From Streptococcus cuniculi (GTDB lineage: Bacteria > Bacillota > Bacilli > Lactobacillales > Streptococcaceae), in NCBI RefSeq assembly GCF_004570575.1, contig NZ_SPPD01000009.1, positions 37,615-101,614 on the forward strand: DNA of 64,000 nucleotides, in the 5' to 3' direction. Shown piece by piece: positions 8,073 through 17,863 of this stretch. The notes below the pieces were generated by a model. It had not been told where the DNA came from. It saw only the letters and a program-made list of their open reading frames with translations, and did not search any database. Positions within the stretch are counted from its first letter, which is position 1. Each line of letters opens with the position of its first letter. A program made the translations under genes and the position numbers.

Positions 8073-8835
8073 ATTTCCGAAAGCGCTCGTAACGCTTCGC
8101 GACGAGTTGTTCCGCTGGAAGAGCACTCAAATGCTGAAAGGTCACAATCAGCTCTTGTTTTAGGCGCTCTACCAGTTCTTGCTGGCTCCCCTGCTCTGAC
8201 ATCACCCGATCGATCACTCCCATTTCTAAGAGTTCATAGGAGGTGATTTTCATAAGACAGGCAGCCTCCATAGCGCGGCTCGCATCCTTCCACAAAATCG
8301 ATGCAAACCCTTCTGGACTAAGCACTGCATAGATGGTATTTTCTAACATCCAAACCTGATCCGCTACTGCGAGGGCGAGCGCTCCGCCAGACCCACCCTC
8401 ACCGATAATAAGGGCGATAATCGGAACCTTTAGGTCACTCATCTCCATCAGATTTCGGGCAATAGCCTCACCCTGTCCCCGCTCTTCTGCGCCAATTCCC
8501 GGATAGGCTCCCGCTGTGTTAATCAGAGTAAGAATGGGCCTGCCAAATTTTTCCGCCTGTTTCATCAAGCGGAGTGCCTTGCGGTAGCCTTCTGGATGTG
8601 GCTGGCCAAAATTCCGCTTGAGATTATCCTGCAAGCTCTTGCCTTTTTGAATGCCCACTACCGTGATAGGCTGACCACCTAAGAATCCGACACCACCAAT
8701 CACCGCACCGTCATCGCGAAACTGACGATCACCATGCAATTCCATGAAATCATCTAAGAGTAGACGAGCGTAGTCCAGACTGGTCAACCGTGCCTGATCT
8801 CGCGCCTGTCGAATGATTTTTGCAATCTCCGTCAT
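8068..8835 (-). CDS. accA: Acetyl-CoA carboxylase carboxyltransferase alpha
   Basis: A 255-residue alpha subunit of the carboxyltransferase half of acetyl-CoA carboxylase. With AccD it moves the carboxyl group from carboxybiotin to acetyl-CoA, making malonyl-CoA for FASII. Conserved segments are [63 protein letters not shown] and the oxyanion-hole region [32 protein letters not shown]. It is last in the fab-acc cluster, overlaps accD by four bases (ATGA) and is therefore translationally coupled. Its stop codon lies at the edge of a BOX-like repeat. Confidence 0.97.
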   Translation of the reverse strand: MTEIAKIIRQARDQARLTSLDYARLLLDDFMELHGDRQFRDDGAVIGGVGFLGGQPITVVGIQKGKSLQDNLKRNFGQPHPEGYRKALRLMKQAEKFGRPILTLINTAGAYPGIGAEERGQGEAIARNLMEMSDLKVPIIALIIGEGGSGGALALAVADQVWMLENTIYAVLSPEGFASILWKDASRAMEAACLMKITSYELLEMGVIDRVMSEQGSQQELVERLKQELIVTFQHLSALPAEQLVAKRYERFRKY

Positions 8836-9698
8836 CTATTTCCTCCGTGCAATCGTACTAGGTAACCAATGGTCTCCCGCAATTCCTGACGCTTGACAAT
8901 GGCGTCCACAAAACCATGTTCTTGCAGAAATTCAGCCTTTTGAAAGTCATCTGGCAGCTGCTCCCGAACGGTTGTTTCAATGACACGGCGACCTGCAAAG
9001 CCCACCAAGGCCTGCGGTTCCGCCAAAATAATATCGCCCTCCATGGCAAAGGAGGCGGTCACCCCACCTGTTGTCGGATCTGTCAGCACAGTCAGGTAAA
9101 ACAACCCTGCATTGGAATGGCGTTTGACAGCCGTTGAAATCTTCGCCATCTGCATGAGGCTCATAATCCCCTCCTGCATACGGGCACCACCAGAAGCGGT
9201 AAAGAGGACAACTGGAAAACCCTGCTCTGTCGCAAGCTCGAACAGGCGGGTAATCTTTTCACCGACAACCGTTCCCATACTGGCCATGATAAAGGACGCA
9301 TCCATGATGCCGAGCGCCACCTCCTGTCCCACAATCCGTGCCCTTCCTGTCATGACAGCTTCATCCAGCCCAGTCTTTTTGCGGACTGCAGCTAATTTTT
9401 CCAAATAATTAGGAAAATCCAGAGGATTGTCAGTTTCTATTCCTGTAAACCACTCTTCAAACGAGCCTTCATCGACCGTCAAGTTCAAGCGCTCAAAGGC
9501 ACTGATCCGAAAGGTGTAGGAACAATGCTGGCACATCTTTTCCTGTCCCAGCTCCTTCTGATAAATCAGGCGCTTGCAGGCTGGACATTTTGAAAATAAG
9601 GCATCGGGTACTTCTGGCTTTTTCTGAGCGGTCTCGTTCAGGAGCGACCGATTGGGATTGATGCGAATGTATTTATCCTTTTTTCCAAATAGAGCCAT
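8832..9698 (-). CDS. accD: Acetyl-CoA carboxylase carboxyltransferase beta
   Basis: A 288-residue beta subunit, partner of AccA. It begins with a four-cysteine zinc ribbon (Cys38, Cys41, Cys56, Cys59 in CPAC...CQHC) that binds RNA or the complex in homologues. The crotonase-like carboxyltransferase fold follows, with [24 protein letters not shown] and [34 protein letters not shown]. The start follows AGGAGG. It sits between accC and accA, with 34 bases after accC, which fits the usual order in streptococci. No irregularities. Confidence 0.97.
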   Translation of the reverse strand: MALFGKKDKYIRINPNRSLLNETAQKKPEVPDALFSKCPACKRLIYQKELGQEKMCQHCSYTFRISAFERLNLTVDEGSFEEWFTGIETDNPLDFPNYLEKLAAVRKKTGLDEAVMTGRARIVGQEVALGIMDASFIMASMGTVVGEKITRLFELATEQGFPVVLFTASGGARMQEGIMSLMQMAKISTAVKRHSNAGLFYLTVLTDPTTGGVTASFAMEGDIILAEPQALVGFAGRRVIETTVREQLPDDFQKAEFLQEHGFVDAIVKRQELRETIGYLVRLHGGNR

Positions 9699-9732
9699 GA
9701 ACTCCTCCTTTTCTAGTGATGACTGCTAGAGC

Positions 9733-11103
9733 TTATTCTACCCCTCCTTGATAGCGGGGCAAAAACTCTTCCATCAGATAAGCCGTGTCATAATCCCCAG
9801 CTACAACTCGCTTATCCGCAATCAAGTCCAACTGAAAATCCGTATTGGTCACAAGACCGTCAATTTCCAACTCATAAAGGGCCCGCTGCATTTTCATCAG
9901 AGCCTCAAAACGGTTGGCACCATGGACAATGACCTTGGCAATCATGCTGTCATAGTAAGGGGGAATGGTATAGCCCGGATAAACAGCCGAGTCCACGCGC
10001 ACTCCGACACCGCCACTCGGTAGGTAGAGATTGGAAATTTTCCCTGGGCTCGGCGCAAAGTGAGAGGCTGGATTTTCAGCGTTAATTCGGCATTCAATAG
10101 CATGTCCTTGAATCTCGATATCTTCCTGCCTTACACTTAATTCCTGCCCTGCAGCAATACGAATTTGCTCCTTAACAATATCGACCCCTGTCACAAACTC
10201 GGTCACAGGATGCTCGACCTGCACGCGGGTATTCATTTCCATGAAGTAGAATTGGCCACTTGCTTCATCTAAGAGAAATTCAATCGTTCCTGCATTTTCA
10301 TAGCCAACCGCTACTGCTGCCCGTACCGCTGCTTGCCCAATCTGCTCCCGCAAGGTTTGTCCAATAGCAATAGATGGGGCTTCTTCCAACACCTTTTGAT
10401 TGTTGCGCTGGAGCGAGCAATCCCGCTCCCCTAGATGCACAACATGGCCGTATCGGTCTGCCAAAATCTGCACCTCAATGTGTCTGGCTGGATAGATGAC
10501 CCGCTCCAGATACATCGCACCATTGCCAAAAGCAGCCTTGGCTTCACTTGATGCCGATTCAAAGGCCGATACGAGGTCCTCAGCTTTTCCGACCTTGCGA
10601 ATCCCTTTTCCGCCGCCACCAGCTGAAGCCTTGAGCATGACAGGATAGCCAATGGCTTCTGCCACAGAAAGCGCCTCATCTGCTGTCATGATTTCACCAT
10701 CAGATCCTGGAATCACTGGTACATCGGCCGCAATCATCTGGGCGCGAGCGTTGATTTTATCTCCCATCATGTCCATGACATCGCCAGATGGTCCGATAAA
10801 TTGAATACCCACTTCTGCACAAAGGGTCGCAAAGATTGAATTTTCACTTAAAAAGCCAAAGCCCGGGTGAATCGCCTCTGCCCCCGTTACAACGGCTGCA
10901 GAAATAATGGCATTCATGTTCAAATAAGAGTCCCGCGAACGAGCCGGCCCAATGCAAATCGCTTCATCAGCCAGCATGGTGTGGAGAGCTTCCTTGTCAG
11001 CCGTTGAATAGACAGCCACCGTTGCAATCCCCAATTCACGCGCCGCTCGAATGATTCGCACCGCAATTTCACCACGATTTGCTATGAGTATTTTCCGAAA
11101 CAT
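9733..11103 (-). CDS. accC: Acetyl-CoA carboxylase biotin carboxylase
   Basis: A 456-residue ATP-grasp enzyme that carboxylates the biotin on AccB using ATP and bicarbonate. Visible features are the N-terminal FRKILIANRGEIAVRIIRAARELGI, the glycine-rich ATP loop KASAGGGGKGIRKV around residue 165, RDCSLQRNNQKVLEEAPS, and FYFMEMNTRVQVEHPVTEFVTGVDIVKEQI with the metal-binding Glu residues. The length is close to the ~450 typical of the family. Position between fabZ and accD, 17 bases behind fabZ, indicates the same transcript. Confidence 0.97.
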   Translation of the reverse strand: MFRKILIANRGEIAVRIIRAARELGIATVAVYSTADKEALHTMLADEAICIGPARSRDSYLNMNAIISAAVVTGAEAIHPGFGFLSENSIFATLCAEVGIQFIGPSGDVMDMMGDKINARAQMIAADVPVIPGSDGEIMTADEALSVAEAIGYPVMLKASAGGGGKGIRKVGKAEDLVSAFESASSEAKAAFGNGAMYLERVIYPARHIEVQILADRYGHVVHLGERDCSLQRNNQKVLEEAPSIAIGQTLREQIGQAAVRAAVAVGYENAGTIEFLLDEASGQFYFMEMNTRVQVEHPVTEFVTGVDIVKEQIRIAAGQELSVRQEDIEIQGHAIECRINAENPASHFAPSPGKISNLYLPSGGVGVRVDSAVYPGYTIPPYYDSMIAKVIVHGANRFEALMKMQRALYELEIDGLVTNTDFQLDLIADKRVVAGDYDTAYLMEEFLPRYQGGVE

Positions 11104-11120
11104 GGCTCTCCTCCTTTCTC

Positions 11121-11543
11121 TTAACTCCCTATGGCAAACGTCAACGTCCCACTCGCCGCTAGTTTTCCATCTACTTCTGCCTTAGCTTCTACGACTGCAA
11201 TCGTGCCGCGGCGTTTGACAAAGCGGGCAGTCATGATGAGCTGGTCACCTGGCACGACTTGTTTTTTAAATTTGACCTTGTCCATGCCTGCGTAAAAGAC
11301 CAATTTCCCCTTGTTTTCTTCCTTGGATAATTCCAAGACACCTGCTGTCTGGGCTAGAGCTTCCATGATGAGAACCCCCGGCATAACTGGATAGTCTGGA
11401 AAATGCCCGTTAAAGAAAGGCTCATTAATGGTCACATTTTTTAAGGCGACAATCTCATCTTCCGTCACCTCAAGTACCCGATCGACCAAAAGCATGGGAT
11501 AGCGATGAGGTAGGGCTTCTTTAATTGCTTGAATATCGATCAT
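11121..11543 (-). CDS. fabZ: 3-hydroxyacyl-ACP dehydratase FabZ
   Basis: A 140-residue hot-dog-fold dehydratase that removes water from 3-hydroxyacyl-ACP to give trans-2-enoyl-ACP. The catalytic pair His47 and Glu61 lies in [21 protein letters not shown]. In streptococci the product feeds either FabK or, through FabM at the C10 step, the unsaturated branch. The gene overlaps accB by four bases, so the two are coupled in translation. Normal length. Confidence 0.96.
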   Translation of the reverse strand: MIDIQAIKEALPHRYPMLLVDRVLEVTEDEIVALKNVTINEPFFNGHFPDYPVMPGVLIMEALAQTAGVLELSKEENKGKLVFYAGMDKVKFKKQVVPGDQLIMTARFVKRRGTIAVVEAKAEVDGKLAASGTLTFAIGS

Positions 11544-12004
11544 ACAATCCTCACCAATCCTTGTCCAAATTCAATCACCTCTTCATTTGCAACCAAGACC
11601 TCTGCCACTACACCATCACACGGTGCAGGAATTTCATTCATGACCTTCATGGCTTCGATAATCATCACCGTCTGCCCTTGTTTCACTGTATCTCCTACAG
11701 ATACAAAGGCTGGCTTGTCTGGCGCTGGTGAGAGATAGGCCACTCCTACGAGCGGACTTTCTACTACCGTCCCTTCACTAGTGGCATCAAGTATCGCTCC
11801 TGTAGTTGGTGCTGGCGTCGTATTCACTTGAGGAGCAACCACCGTTTCTGATACAGCCACTGAGGCTCCAACTGGAACTGTCGGTTCAAGTTTGTGCTCA
11901 TTTTTACTAAAGACAAGCTGCACCCCTTCATTTGTATAGGAAAACTCACGTAGACTTGACTGGTCAAACTGATCCATCAAGTCTTTAATCTCTGTATTGT
12001 TCAC
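11540..12004 (-). CDS. accB: Biotin carboxyl carrier protein
   Basis: The 154-residue BCCP subunit of acetyl-CoA carboxylase. It has an N-terminal dimerisation region, a flexible linker rich in Ala, Pro, Thr and Val around residues 40-80, and a C-terminal biotinyl domain. The biotinylated lysine is Lys120 in the canonical EAMKVMNEI motif, 34 residues from the C-terminus. It follows fabF with no gap and overlaps fabZ. Biotinylation would need a biotin ligase encoded elsewhere. Confidence 0.96.
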   Translation of the reverse strand: MNNTEIKDLMDQFDQSSLREFSYTNEGVQLVFSKNEHKLEPTVPVGASVAVSETVVAPQVNTTPAPTTGAILDATSEGTVVESPLVGVAYLSPAPDKPAFVSVGDTVKQGQTVMIIEAMKVMNEIPAPCDGVVAEVLVANEEVIEFGQGLVRIV

Positions 12005-13237
12005 TTAATCCTCCCAACGTTTAAAGGCAACGACAGCATTGTGCCCCCCAAAACCAAAGGTATTGGAAATGGCGTGGCGAATCTCCATGTCGCGTCCCTC
12101 TCCGTAAATGACATCTGCTTCAATGTCCTCTGATAAGGCTTGGGTGCCTGCTGTTTTTGGAGCGTGCGAATGGCGCATAGCTTCCACCACCGCAACCGCC
12201 TCAATGGCTCCTGCAGCTCCCAATAAATGCCCTGTATAGGACTTGGTAGAAGAAACAGGTGTGTCGGTTCCAAATACGGTCACAATCGCTTGGCTTTCTC
12301 CTTTTTCATTAGCCGGCGTTGATGTTCCATGCGCATTAATGTAATCAATATCCTCTGGTGCAAGACCTGCTTCCGTAAGCGCTAGTTTCATCGCCTTGAC
12401 GGCACCGAGCCCTTCTGGATGAGGAGAGGTCATATGGTGGGCATCACAGGTATTGCCGTAGCCTACAATTTCCGCTAGGATAGTAGCTCCACGCTTCTCA
12501 GCATGCTCGAGACTTTCTAAGACCAGAACCGCTGCTCCTTCTCCCATGACGAAGCCATTGCGGTCCTTATCAAAAGGAATAGAAGCTCTCAGGGGATCTT
12601 CAGTAGTGGAGAGGGCTGTTAAGGCCTGGAAACCACCGATAGCAAACGGGGTAATCGCTGCTTCTGCTCCGCCTGCTAGGATAACATCTTGGAAACCAAA
12701 TTTGATTTCCCGAAAGGCTTCGCCAATGGCATCATTTGAGGACGCACAGGCAGTGATAACGCATTTGCAAATACCGTTTGCACCTACCTGCATGGCGATA
12801 TTTCCCGCAGCCATATTCGGAAGCGCCTTAGGAAGAGCCATCGGCCGAATGCGCTTCGCCCCTTTGGTATTCATCTTTTCAACCTGCTCTTCGATTTCCT
12901 TAATCCCACCGATACCAGTAGATAAGATGACCCCGAAGCGGTCACGATCAAGGCTTTCCGTTTCTAAATTCGCATTCGCAACTGCTTCATGAGCCGCATA
13001 CATGGCATAAAGCGAGTACAAGTCATAACGATTTGTATCTTTTTTAACGAAATATTTATCAAATGGAAAATCGGTGACCTCTGCTGCATTGTGAACATTG
13101 TAGCTACTCGTATCAAACTTGGTAATTGGACCAATCCCGACTTTTCCAGTCTTTAAACTGCGCCAAAACTCTTCAGGTGTATTGCCAATCGGTGAGGTTA
13201 AACCGTATCCTGTTACTACTACGCGATGTGTTGTCAT
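12005..13237 (-). CDS. fabF: 3-oxoacyl-ACP synthase II FabF
   Basis: A 410-residue thiolase-fold condensing enzyme that extends acyl-ACP with malonyl-ACP. In streptococci it is the only elongating ketoacyl synthase and also handles the unsaturated branch. Catalytic Cys164 is in TACASSNDA, His303 in NAHGTSTPANE, Lys332 in SSTKSY and His337 in TGHLLGAAG. The start MTTHRVVVTGYG follows AGGAG closely downstream of fabG (11 bases). Length normal. Confidence 0.97.
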   Translation of the reverse strand: MTTHRVVVTGYGLTSPIGNTPEEFWRSLKTGKVGIGPITKFDTSSYNVHNAAEVTDFPFDKYFVKKDTNRYDLYSLYAMYAAHEAVANANLETESLDRDRFGVILSTGIGGIKEIEEQVEKMNTKGAKRIRPMALPKALPNMAAGNIAMQVGANGICKCVITACASSNDAIGEAFREIKFGFQDVILAGGAEAAITPFAIGGFQALTALSTTEDPLRASIPFDKDRNGFVMGEGAAVLVLESLEHAEKRGATILAEIVGYGNTCDAHHMTSPHPEGLGAVKAMKLALTEAGLAPEDIDYINAHGTSTPANEKGESQAIVTVFGTDTPVSSTKSYTGHLLGAAGAIEAVAVVEAMRHSHAPKTAGTQALSEDIEADVIYGEGRDMEIRHAISNTFGFGGHNAVVAFKRWED

Positions 13238-13248
13238 ATCTTACTCCT

Positions 13249-13983
13249 TTATTGCATGGTTAGGCCACCGTCAATGGCGATGACTTGTCCGGTGAGGTAT
13301 TCTTGGCGAGCGAGGAAAACAGCGACCTCTGCCACTTCTTGTGCTAAGCCAAAGCGCTTCATCGGAATTTGCCCGAGCATGGCTTCTTTGATCTTATCTG
13401 CTAAGACCGCTGTCATATCCGACTCGATAAAGCCCGGAGCAATCGCATTGACACGAACATTGCGCCCTGCCACTTCACGGGCAATGGACTTGGTCAATCC
13501 AATCACACCTGCCTTAGATGCGGCATAGTTGGCCTGACCAGCATTTCCTATCAATCCAACGACGCTGGAGACATTGATAATGGCACCACTCCTTGCCTTG
13601 GTCATTGGCTTTAATACAGCCTGCGTCATGTGGAAAGTCCCTGTAAGGTTGACCTTGAGCACCGCTTCAAAATCATCTTCTGTCATCTTGAGCGCAAGCC
13701 CATCTTTGGTAATCCCCGCATTGTTGACCAAGATATCCACAGACCCTGCCAAATCAATGGCTTCAGCCACCATACGCTTGGCATCTGCCTGCTCTCCGAC
13801 ATCACCCAGCACCACATGAACCTTGACACCATAACCAGAGAAGCTCTCTAAGACCTCTTCTGAAATGCTGCTTCGTCCATTTAAGATAACATTGGCACCT
13901 TGCTTGGTAAATTCCTGGGCAATCGCTAGGCCAACTCCACGACTAGACCCTGTAATCAATACATTTTTTCCACTTACTTCCAT
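13249..13983 (-). CDS. fabG: 3-oxoacyl-ACP reductase FabG
   Basis: A 244-residue short-chain dehydrogenase that reduces 3-oxoacyl-ACP with NADPH. The cofactor loop TGSSRGVG is at residues 11-18, NNAG at 87-90, and the Ser-Tyr-Lys triad at Ser140, Tyr153 and Lys157 (YAASK). The gene starts three bases after the fabD stop, which implies translational coupling. The C-terminus GQVIAIDGGLTMQ is typical of FabG. Confidence 0.96.
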   Translation of the reverse strand: MEVSGKNVLITGSSRGVGLAIAQEFTKQGANVILNGRSSISEEVLESFSGYGVKVHVVLGDVGEQADAKRMVAEAIDLAGSVDILVNNAGITKDGLALKMTEDDFEAVLKVNLTGTFHMTQAVLKPMTKARSGAIINVSSVVGLIGNAGQANYAASKAGVIGLTKSIAREVAGRNVRVNAIAPGFIESDMTAVLADKIKEAMLGQIPMKRFGLAQEVAEVAVFLARQEYLTGQVIAIDGGLTMQ

Positions 13984-13986
13984 TTG

Positions 13987-14910
13987 TTAGTCCTCTGTTG
14001 TAAACGCTGTGAGTGTCGCCAGATTTTCCACCTGCTGAACACGTGCCGAACGGTCGATTTTTTTCAAAAAGCCTGACAAGACTGTTCCCGGACCAATTTC
14101 GACAAATTCTGTCACCCCTGCTGCTTGCATGCAGGCAATCCCATCATAAAATCGCACAGGCTCCATCACCTGACGGGTCAAAAGTGGCACAATCTCCTCC
14201 TTGGTCATGACCCGAGCAAGGGTATTTCCAACCAAGGGAATCTCAAAATCCCCAAAGGAAATGCTTGCCAAATCCTCGGCCAAGCGCCTTGAAGCGGGTT
14301 GCAATAAGGCGGTATGAAAGGGACCTGATACATTGAGCAGGATCATTCGCTTCACGCCAGCTTCTTTTAACAAGGCAACCGCTGCATCAACCGCGGCTAC
14401 TTCACCGCCAATGACGATTTGAGCTGGGGTATTGTAATTGGCAGGCGCTACAATGCCATGAATCGATGCAGCCTGACAGGCACTCTCAATGGTGTCCAAG
14501 TCCGCATGTAGTACCGCTACCATTTTACCGTTCCCTGCTGGCGCAGCCGTTTCCATATATTCACCGCGCTTTGCCACCAAGGCAACCGCCTCCTTAAAGT
14601 CCAGAGCACCTGATGCTACCAAGGCGCTGTACTCTCCCAGAGATAGACCTGCTACCATGTCTGCTCTTGCTCCTTTTTCCTTGAGCAAGCGCCAAATCGC
14701 AACCGAAGTCGTTAAAATAGCGGGCTGAGTATAGCGGGTCTGGTTGAGCTTTTCTTCATCGGTATCAATCAAGTCTCGCACATCATAACCAAGGACGCTT
14801 GCCGCCTCATCAAAGGTCTGTCTCACAATGTCATACTGGTCATACAAGTCCCGTCCCATTCCTAGATATTGGGCTCCTTGACCAGCAAATAGATAGGCTG
14901 TTTTTATCAT
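13987..14910 (-). CDS. fabD: Malonyl-CoA:ACP transacylase FabD
   Basis: A 307-residue acyltransferase that loads malonyl groups from CoA onto ACP. It begins MIKTAYLFAGQGAQYLGMG. The nucleophile is Ser90 in AGLSLGEYSALVASG and the catalytic His199 is in SGPFHTALLQ. I chose this start because GGAG lies six bases upstream and the family begins at this Met; a longer frame extends into fabK without support. The start codon sits one base past the fabK stop, so the genes are coupled. Confidence 0.96.
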   Translation of the reverse strand: MIKTAYLFAGQGAQYLGMGRDLYDQYDIVRQTFDEAASVLGYDVRDLIDTDEEKLNQTRYTQPAILTTSVAIWRLLKEKGARADMVAGLSLGEYSALVASGALDFKEAVALVAKRGEYMETAAPAGNGKMVAVLHADLDTIESACQAASIHGIVAPANYNTPAQIVIGGEVAAVDAAVALLKEAGVKRMILLNVSGPFHTALLQPASRRLAEDLASISFGDFEIPLVGNTLARVMTKEEIVPLLTRQVMEPVRFYDGIACMQAAGVTEFVEIGPGTVLSGFLKKIDRSARVQQVENLATLTAFTTED

Positions 14911-14911
14911 C

Positions 14912-15877
14912 TTATGCTCCATTTCCTGCCCAACGTGCTGCTTGTTCCTTGATAACTTGGGCTGCTCCCTCATAAATATCTTGCACAATCTCGGCACAAG
15001 ACTCTTCCTTGGTAATCAATCCAGCAATCTGACCAGCCATGACAGAACCGTATTCCACATCACCATCTACTACTGCATGTTTCAAGGCACCTGCCCCTAG
15101 CTCTTCAATGTCTTTGCTGTCTTTCAAGCCACGAAGGAAGTCTTTTTCTGCACTCGCATAGGCTGTCGAGAGCTTGTTTTTAATCGCCCGTACAGGATGG
15201 CCAACCACTTGAGCAGAAATGGTGGTATCAATATCTTTTGCCTTGAGAATCTTAGCCTTGAAGTTGGGATGGGCATTGGACTCTTTTGCGACCACAAAAC
15301 GGGTCCCGACCTGAACGGCTTCTGCTCCCAGCATAAAGGCTGCCGCAGCCCCATGACCGTCTGCGATTCCACCCGCTGCAATCACAGGAATCGAAACCGC
15401 TTCTGCCACCTGCCGCACCAAGGTCATGGTCGTCAATTTACCGATGTGTCCCCCTGCTTCCATGCCTTCTGCAATGACCGCATCCACACCTAGCTTTTCC
15501 ATCCGCTTCGCTAGTGCAACACTTGGAACGACCGGAATGACGGTAATACCCGCCGCATGGAACCGCTCCATATATTTTCCTGGATTGCCAGCACCAGTTG
15601 TCACGACTTTTACGCCCTCTTCAATGACCAAGTCCACAATATCATCGACAAAGGGTGAAAGGAGCATGATATTGACACCAAAGGACTTATTTGTCAGCGC
15701 CTTAACCTTGTCGATATTGGCTTTAACGACTTCTTTCGGAGCATTTCCTCCACCGATAATCCCTAGACCACCAGCATTTGATACTGCTCCAGCTAGGTCT
15801 CCATCTGCAACCCAAGCCATGCCACCTTGAAAAATCGGATACTCAATCTCAAGTAGTTCTGTAATCTTTGTTTGCAT
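14912..15877 (-). CDS. fabK: FMN-dependent enoyl-ACP reductase FabK
   Basis: A 321-residue flavoprotein that reduces trans-2-enoyl-ACP with NADH. It replaces FabI in many streptococci and accounts for triclosan insensitivity there. The N-terminus ITELLEIEYPIFQGGMAWVADGDLAGAVSNAGGLGIIGGGNAPKE is a clear family signature, followed by TIM-barrel segments GVNIMLLSPF, VIAEGMEAGGHIGKL and PVIAAGGIADGHGAAAAFMLGAEAVQVGTRFV. Two adjacent ATGs exist; the second has the better distance to GGGG. It is separated from acpP by a ~200-base region with a terminator and FabT-like operators. Confidence 0.96.
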   Translation of the reverse strand: MQTKITELLEIEYPIFQGGMAWVADGDLAGAVSNAGGLGIIGGGNAPKEVVKANIDKVKALTNKSFGVNIMLLSPFVDDIVDLVIEEGVKVVTTGAGNPGKYMERFHAAGITVIPVVPSVALAKRMEKLGVDAVIAEGMEAGGHIGKLTTMTLVRQVAEAVSIPVIAAGGIADGHGAAAAFMLGAEAVQVGTRFVVAKESNAHPNFKAKILKAKDIDTTISAQVVGHPVRAIKNKLSTAYASAEKDFLRGLKDSKDIEELGAGALKHAVVDGDVEYGSVMAGQIAGLITKEESCAEIVQDIYEGAAQVIKEQAARWAGNGA

Positions 15878-15916
15878 CATGTCCCCTTTTCAATTCTTCA
15901 TTTGCTTAGTTAATCA

Positions 15917-15929
15917 TTTGAACATCAAA
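15917..15929. promoter_or_regulatory. FabT-like operator upstream of fabK
   Basis: TTTGAACATCAAA matches the palindrome TTTGA-N3-TCAAA shared with the sites in front of fabT. It lies about 40 bases before the fabK start. Confidence 0.55.
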
Positions 15930-15983
15930 CAATTAACTAAACAAGGAAGCGGGGTGCTTGTCCCCACTACCTATTTAAAATAC

Positions 15984-16012
15984 TTTGATGGTTCAACGTT
16001 TTGATAATCAAA
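15984..16012. promoter_or_regulatory. FabT operator pair upstream of fabK
   Basis: TTTGATAATCAAA at 16000-16012 is a perfect TTTGA-N3-TCAAA palindrome. TTTGATGGTTCAA just to its left is a weaker copy. In streptococci FabT with acyl-ACP represses both its own promoter and the fabK promoter, which fits this site. Confidence 0.75.
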
Positions 16013-16026
16013 GTATTTACTCCAGT

Positions 16027-16051
16027 AAAAATGCTAGATACTAGCATTTTT
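16027..16051 (-). terminator. Terminator between acpP and fabK
   Basis: AAAAATGCTAG and CTAGCATTTTT form an 11-base stem around ATA. It probably ends part of the fabT-fabH-acpP transcripts before the separately controlled fabK promoter. Confidence 0.75.
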
Positions 16052-16072
16052 ATTCTTTATTGTTCTTCTGTC

Positions 16073-16297
16073 TTATTTTGTTTGTTCTTCCACGTAAGCG
16101 ACCAAATCCGCTACGGTATTCAAACCATCTTCTGATTCGATTTGAATATCAAATTCGTCTTCAATTTCTGAGATGACTTGGAAAAGATCCAATGAATCTG
16201 CATCTAAATCTTCAAATGTTGTTGTAAGGGTTACTTCTTCTGCGTCCTTACCAAGTTCTTCCACTATAATTGCTTGTACTTTTTCAAATACTGCCAT
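16073..16297 (-). CDS. acpP: Acyl carrier protein
   Basis: A 74-residue acidic carrier protein. The DSL motif at residues 34-36 holds Ser35, the attachment site for 4'-phosphopantetheine placed by AcpS (gene at 25774-26145). Helix II follows as [21 protein letters not shown]. It carries growing acyl chains between the FASII enzymes and, when loaded with long chains, is the corepressor of FabT in streptococci. AAGGAGAAAC precedes the ATG. 59 bases separate it from fabH. Confidence 0.97.
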   Translation of the reverse strand: MAVFEKVQAIIVEELGKDAEEVTLTTTFEDLDADSLDLFQVISEIEDEFDIQIESEDGLNTVADLVAYVEEQTK

Positions 16298-16356
16298 GAT
16301 GTTTCTCCTTTAAGAAAATAATAAAATTTTTAATAACTGTAAAAACAGTTCATTAA

Positions 16357-17334
16357 CTAAAGTGTTAAAAGAATGGCTCCCCAGGTGAGGCCTCCACCAA
16401 AACCGCTTAAGACAAGGGTTTGGCTGCCATCAAGGAAAATTTTTCCTTGCTCGACACACTCCGATAGTAGAATCGGAATACTTGCCGCACTGGTATTGCC
16501 ATACTCCGCCATATTGGCTGGAAATTTACGGATGTCGCTGCGCAACTTCTTGGCCATTTTTTCCAAAATCCGCCGGTTGGCCTGATGGAGTAGGTAATAA
16601 TCCACATCCTCATCCGTCAAGCCCTGACTAGCTAACAAGTCGTCCAAGGTCTTGGTCACATCTCGAACCGCAAATTCAAAGATGGAGCGCCCCTCCATTT
16701 TCAGATAGGGAGCATCTTCTCCTGCTTCTGAAAATGGAGATGAAAGTCCTAGGACACCCGACTGCAAATCCGTGCCCCTGCTGCCATCTGTCCGATGAAT
16801 TTCTCCTAAGAAATGCGGCTGATCGGTCGCTTCTAACAAGACACCACCCGCCCCATCTCCAAAGAGAACCGCTGTGCTTCTGTCTGACCAGTCAAGGGCT
16901 TTTGATAGGATCTCTGCCCCAATCACTAGACCCTTTTGGTAGCGCCCTGAAGCAATGAGTTTTTCAGCAGTAGATAAGGCAAAGACGAAACCTGAACAGG
17001 CTGCGACCAAGTCATAGGCGAAGGCCTGCGTTGCCCCAATCTTAGCTTGAACTCGCGCTGCTGTTGAAGGCATAGCTGAATCGGGCGTAATCGTTGCAAC
17101 GATGATAAAATCAATCGTTTCTGGAGCAGTGCCACTTTTTTGTAAGAGTTGCGTAGCTACCTGCGCGGCTAAATCGCTGGTCTCTTCATCTTTTGTGATA
17201 TGGCGCCTGCGAATGCCTGTCCGCGAAGCAATCCATTCATCACTCGTGTCCATCAGCTGCGCTAAATCATCATTTTCAATGACCTGCGCTGGCACATAGT
17301 GAGCCACCTGACTGATTTTTGCAAAGGTTGTCAT
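16357..17334 (-). CDS. fabH: 3-oxoacyl-ACP synthase III FabH
   Basis: A 325-residue condensing enzyme that starts fatty acid synthesis by joining acetyl-CoA (or another primer) with malonyl-ACP. The catalytic triad is Cys113 ([10 protein letters not shown]), His250 (LLHQANRRI) and Asn280 (GNTSAAS). The sequence also has [16 protein letters not shown] and the C-terminal [12 protein letters not shown]. It overlaps fabT by four bases, so regulator and initiator are coupled. Normal length. Confidence 0.97.
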   Translation of the reverse strand: MTTFAKISQVAHYVPAQVIENDDLAQLMDTSDEWIASRTGIRRRHITKDEETSDLAAQVATQLLQKSGTAPETIDFIIVATITPDSAMPSTAARVQAKIGATQAFAYDLVAACSGFVFALSTAEKLIASGRYQKGLVIGAEILSKALDWSDRSTAVLFGDGAGGVLLEATDQPHFLGEIHRTDGSRGTDLQSGVLGLSSPFSEAGEDAPYLKMEGRSIFEFAVRDVTKTLDDLLASQGLTDEDVDYYLLHQANRRILEKMAKKLRSDIRKFPANMAEYGNTSAASIPILLSECVEQGKIFLDGSQTLVLSGFGGGLTWGAILLTL

Positions 17335-17765
17335 TTTAAGTCCTCCAAGAAATGATAGAGTTTCAAGAGACCCTTTTTCATGACCTTAAATTCGGCTTCA
17401 TCCATATCTGATGTAATCTGGCGCACCATTTCATTGTGAAATCGTTGGTGCAAACGATAGACCAATCTTCCTTTTTTGGTCAAATGAAGATGAATCACAC
17501 GACGATCCTTGGTCGATCGAATCCGTTCAATATAGCCTTTTCGTTCCAAATTATTCAGACTGGTGGTCACCGTACCTAGTGTCACCATCAAAGTACGGGC
17601 AACATCGCTCGGAGTTACACCGGCTTTGTCACCAATGACATCGATCGTGTGCATCTCCTTGATTGAAATATCCTTGAAGCGGCTCCCCCGCAGACTGGTC
17701 TCCTCAATAATGAGCACATTATTAAAAATCGCAGTCAGATATTCATTGATCTTTGCATCTTCCAC
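17331..17765 (-). CDS. fabT: MarR-family fatty-acid repressor FabT
   Basis: A 144-residue winged-helix regulator of the MarR family. [84 protein letters not shown] contains the recognition helix and wing. FabT represses FASII genes when bound to long-chain acyl-ACP. The gene starts with GTG: the sequence upstream gives AGGAGG nine bases before it. Two TTTGA-N3-TCAAA operators sit just upstream, as expected for autoregulation. First gene of the main cluster, four-base overlap with fabH. Confidence 0.95.
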   Translation of the reverse strand: MEDAKINEYLTAIFNNVLIIEETSLRGSRFKDISIKEMHTIDVIGDKAGVTPSDVARTLMVTLGTVTTSLNNLERKGYIERIRSTKDRRVIHLHLTKKGRLVYRLHQRFHNEMVRQITSDMDEAEFKVMKKGLLKLYHFLEDLK

Positions 17766-17787
17766 AATCGAATGCCTCCTTACATAC

Positions 17788-17829
17788 TTTGACTATCAAA
17801 GTATACGACAAATTAGTTTGATTGTCAAA
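17788..17829. promoter_or_regulatory. Double FabT operator before fabT
   Basis: TTTGACTATCAAA at 17788-17800 and TTTGATTGTCAAA at 17817-17829 are two perfect TTTGA-N3-TCAAA palindromes, 29 bases centre to centre (nearly three helical turns). They lie 23-64 bases upstream of the GTG start. Confidence 0.85.
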
Positions 17830-17863
17830 TATTTTTTGTCACACCGGAAAAAAACAAGATACG

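Noticed and set aside
12546..12992. 148-codon frame opposite fabF
   Set aside because: It is a mirror of the fabF coding sequence, with no start signals of its own.
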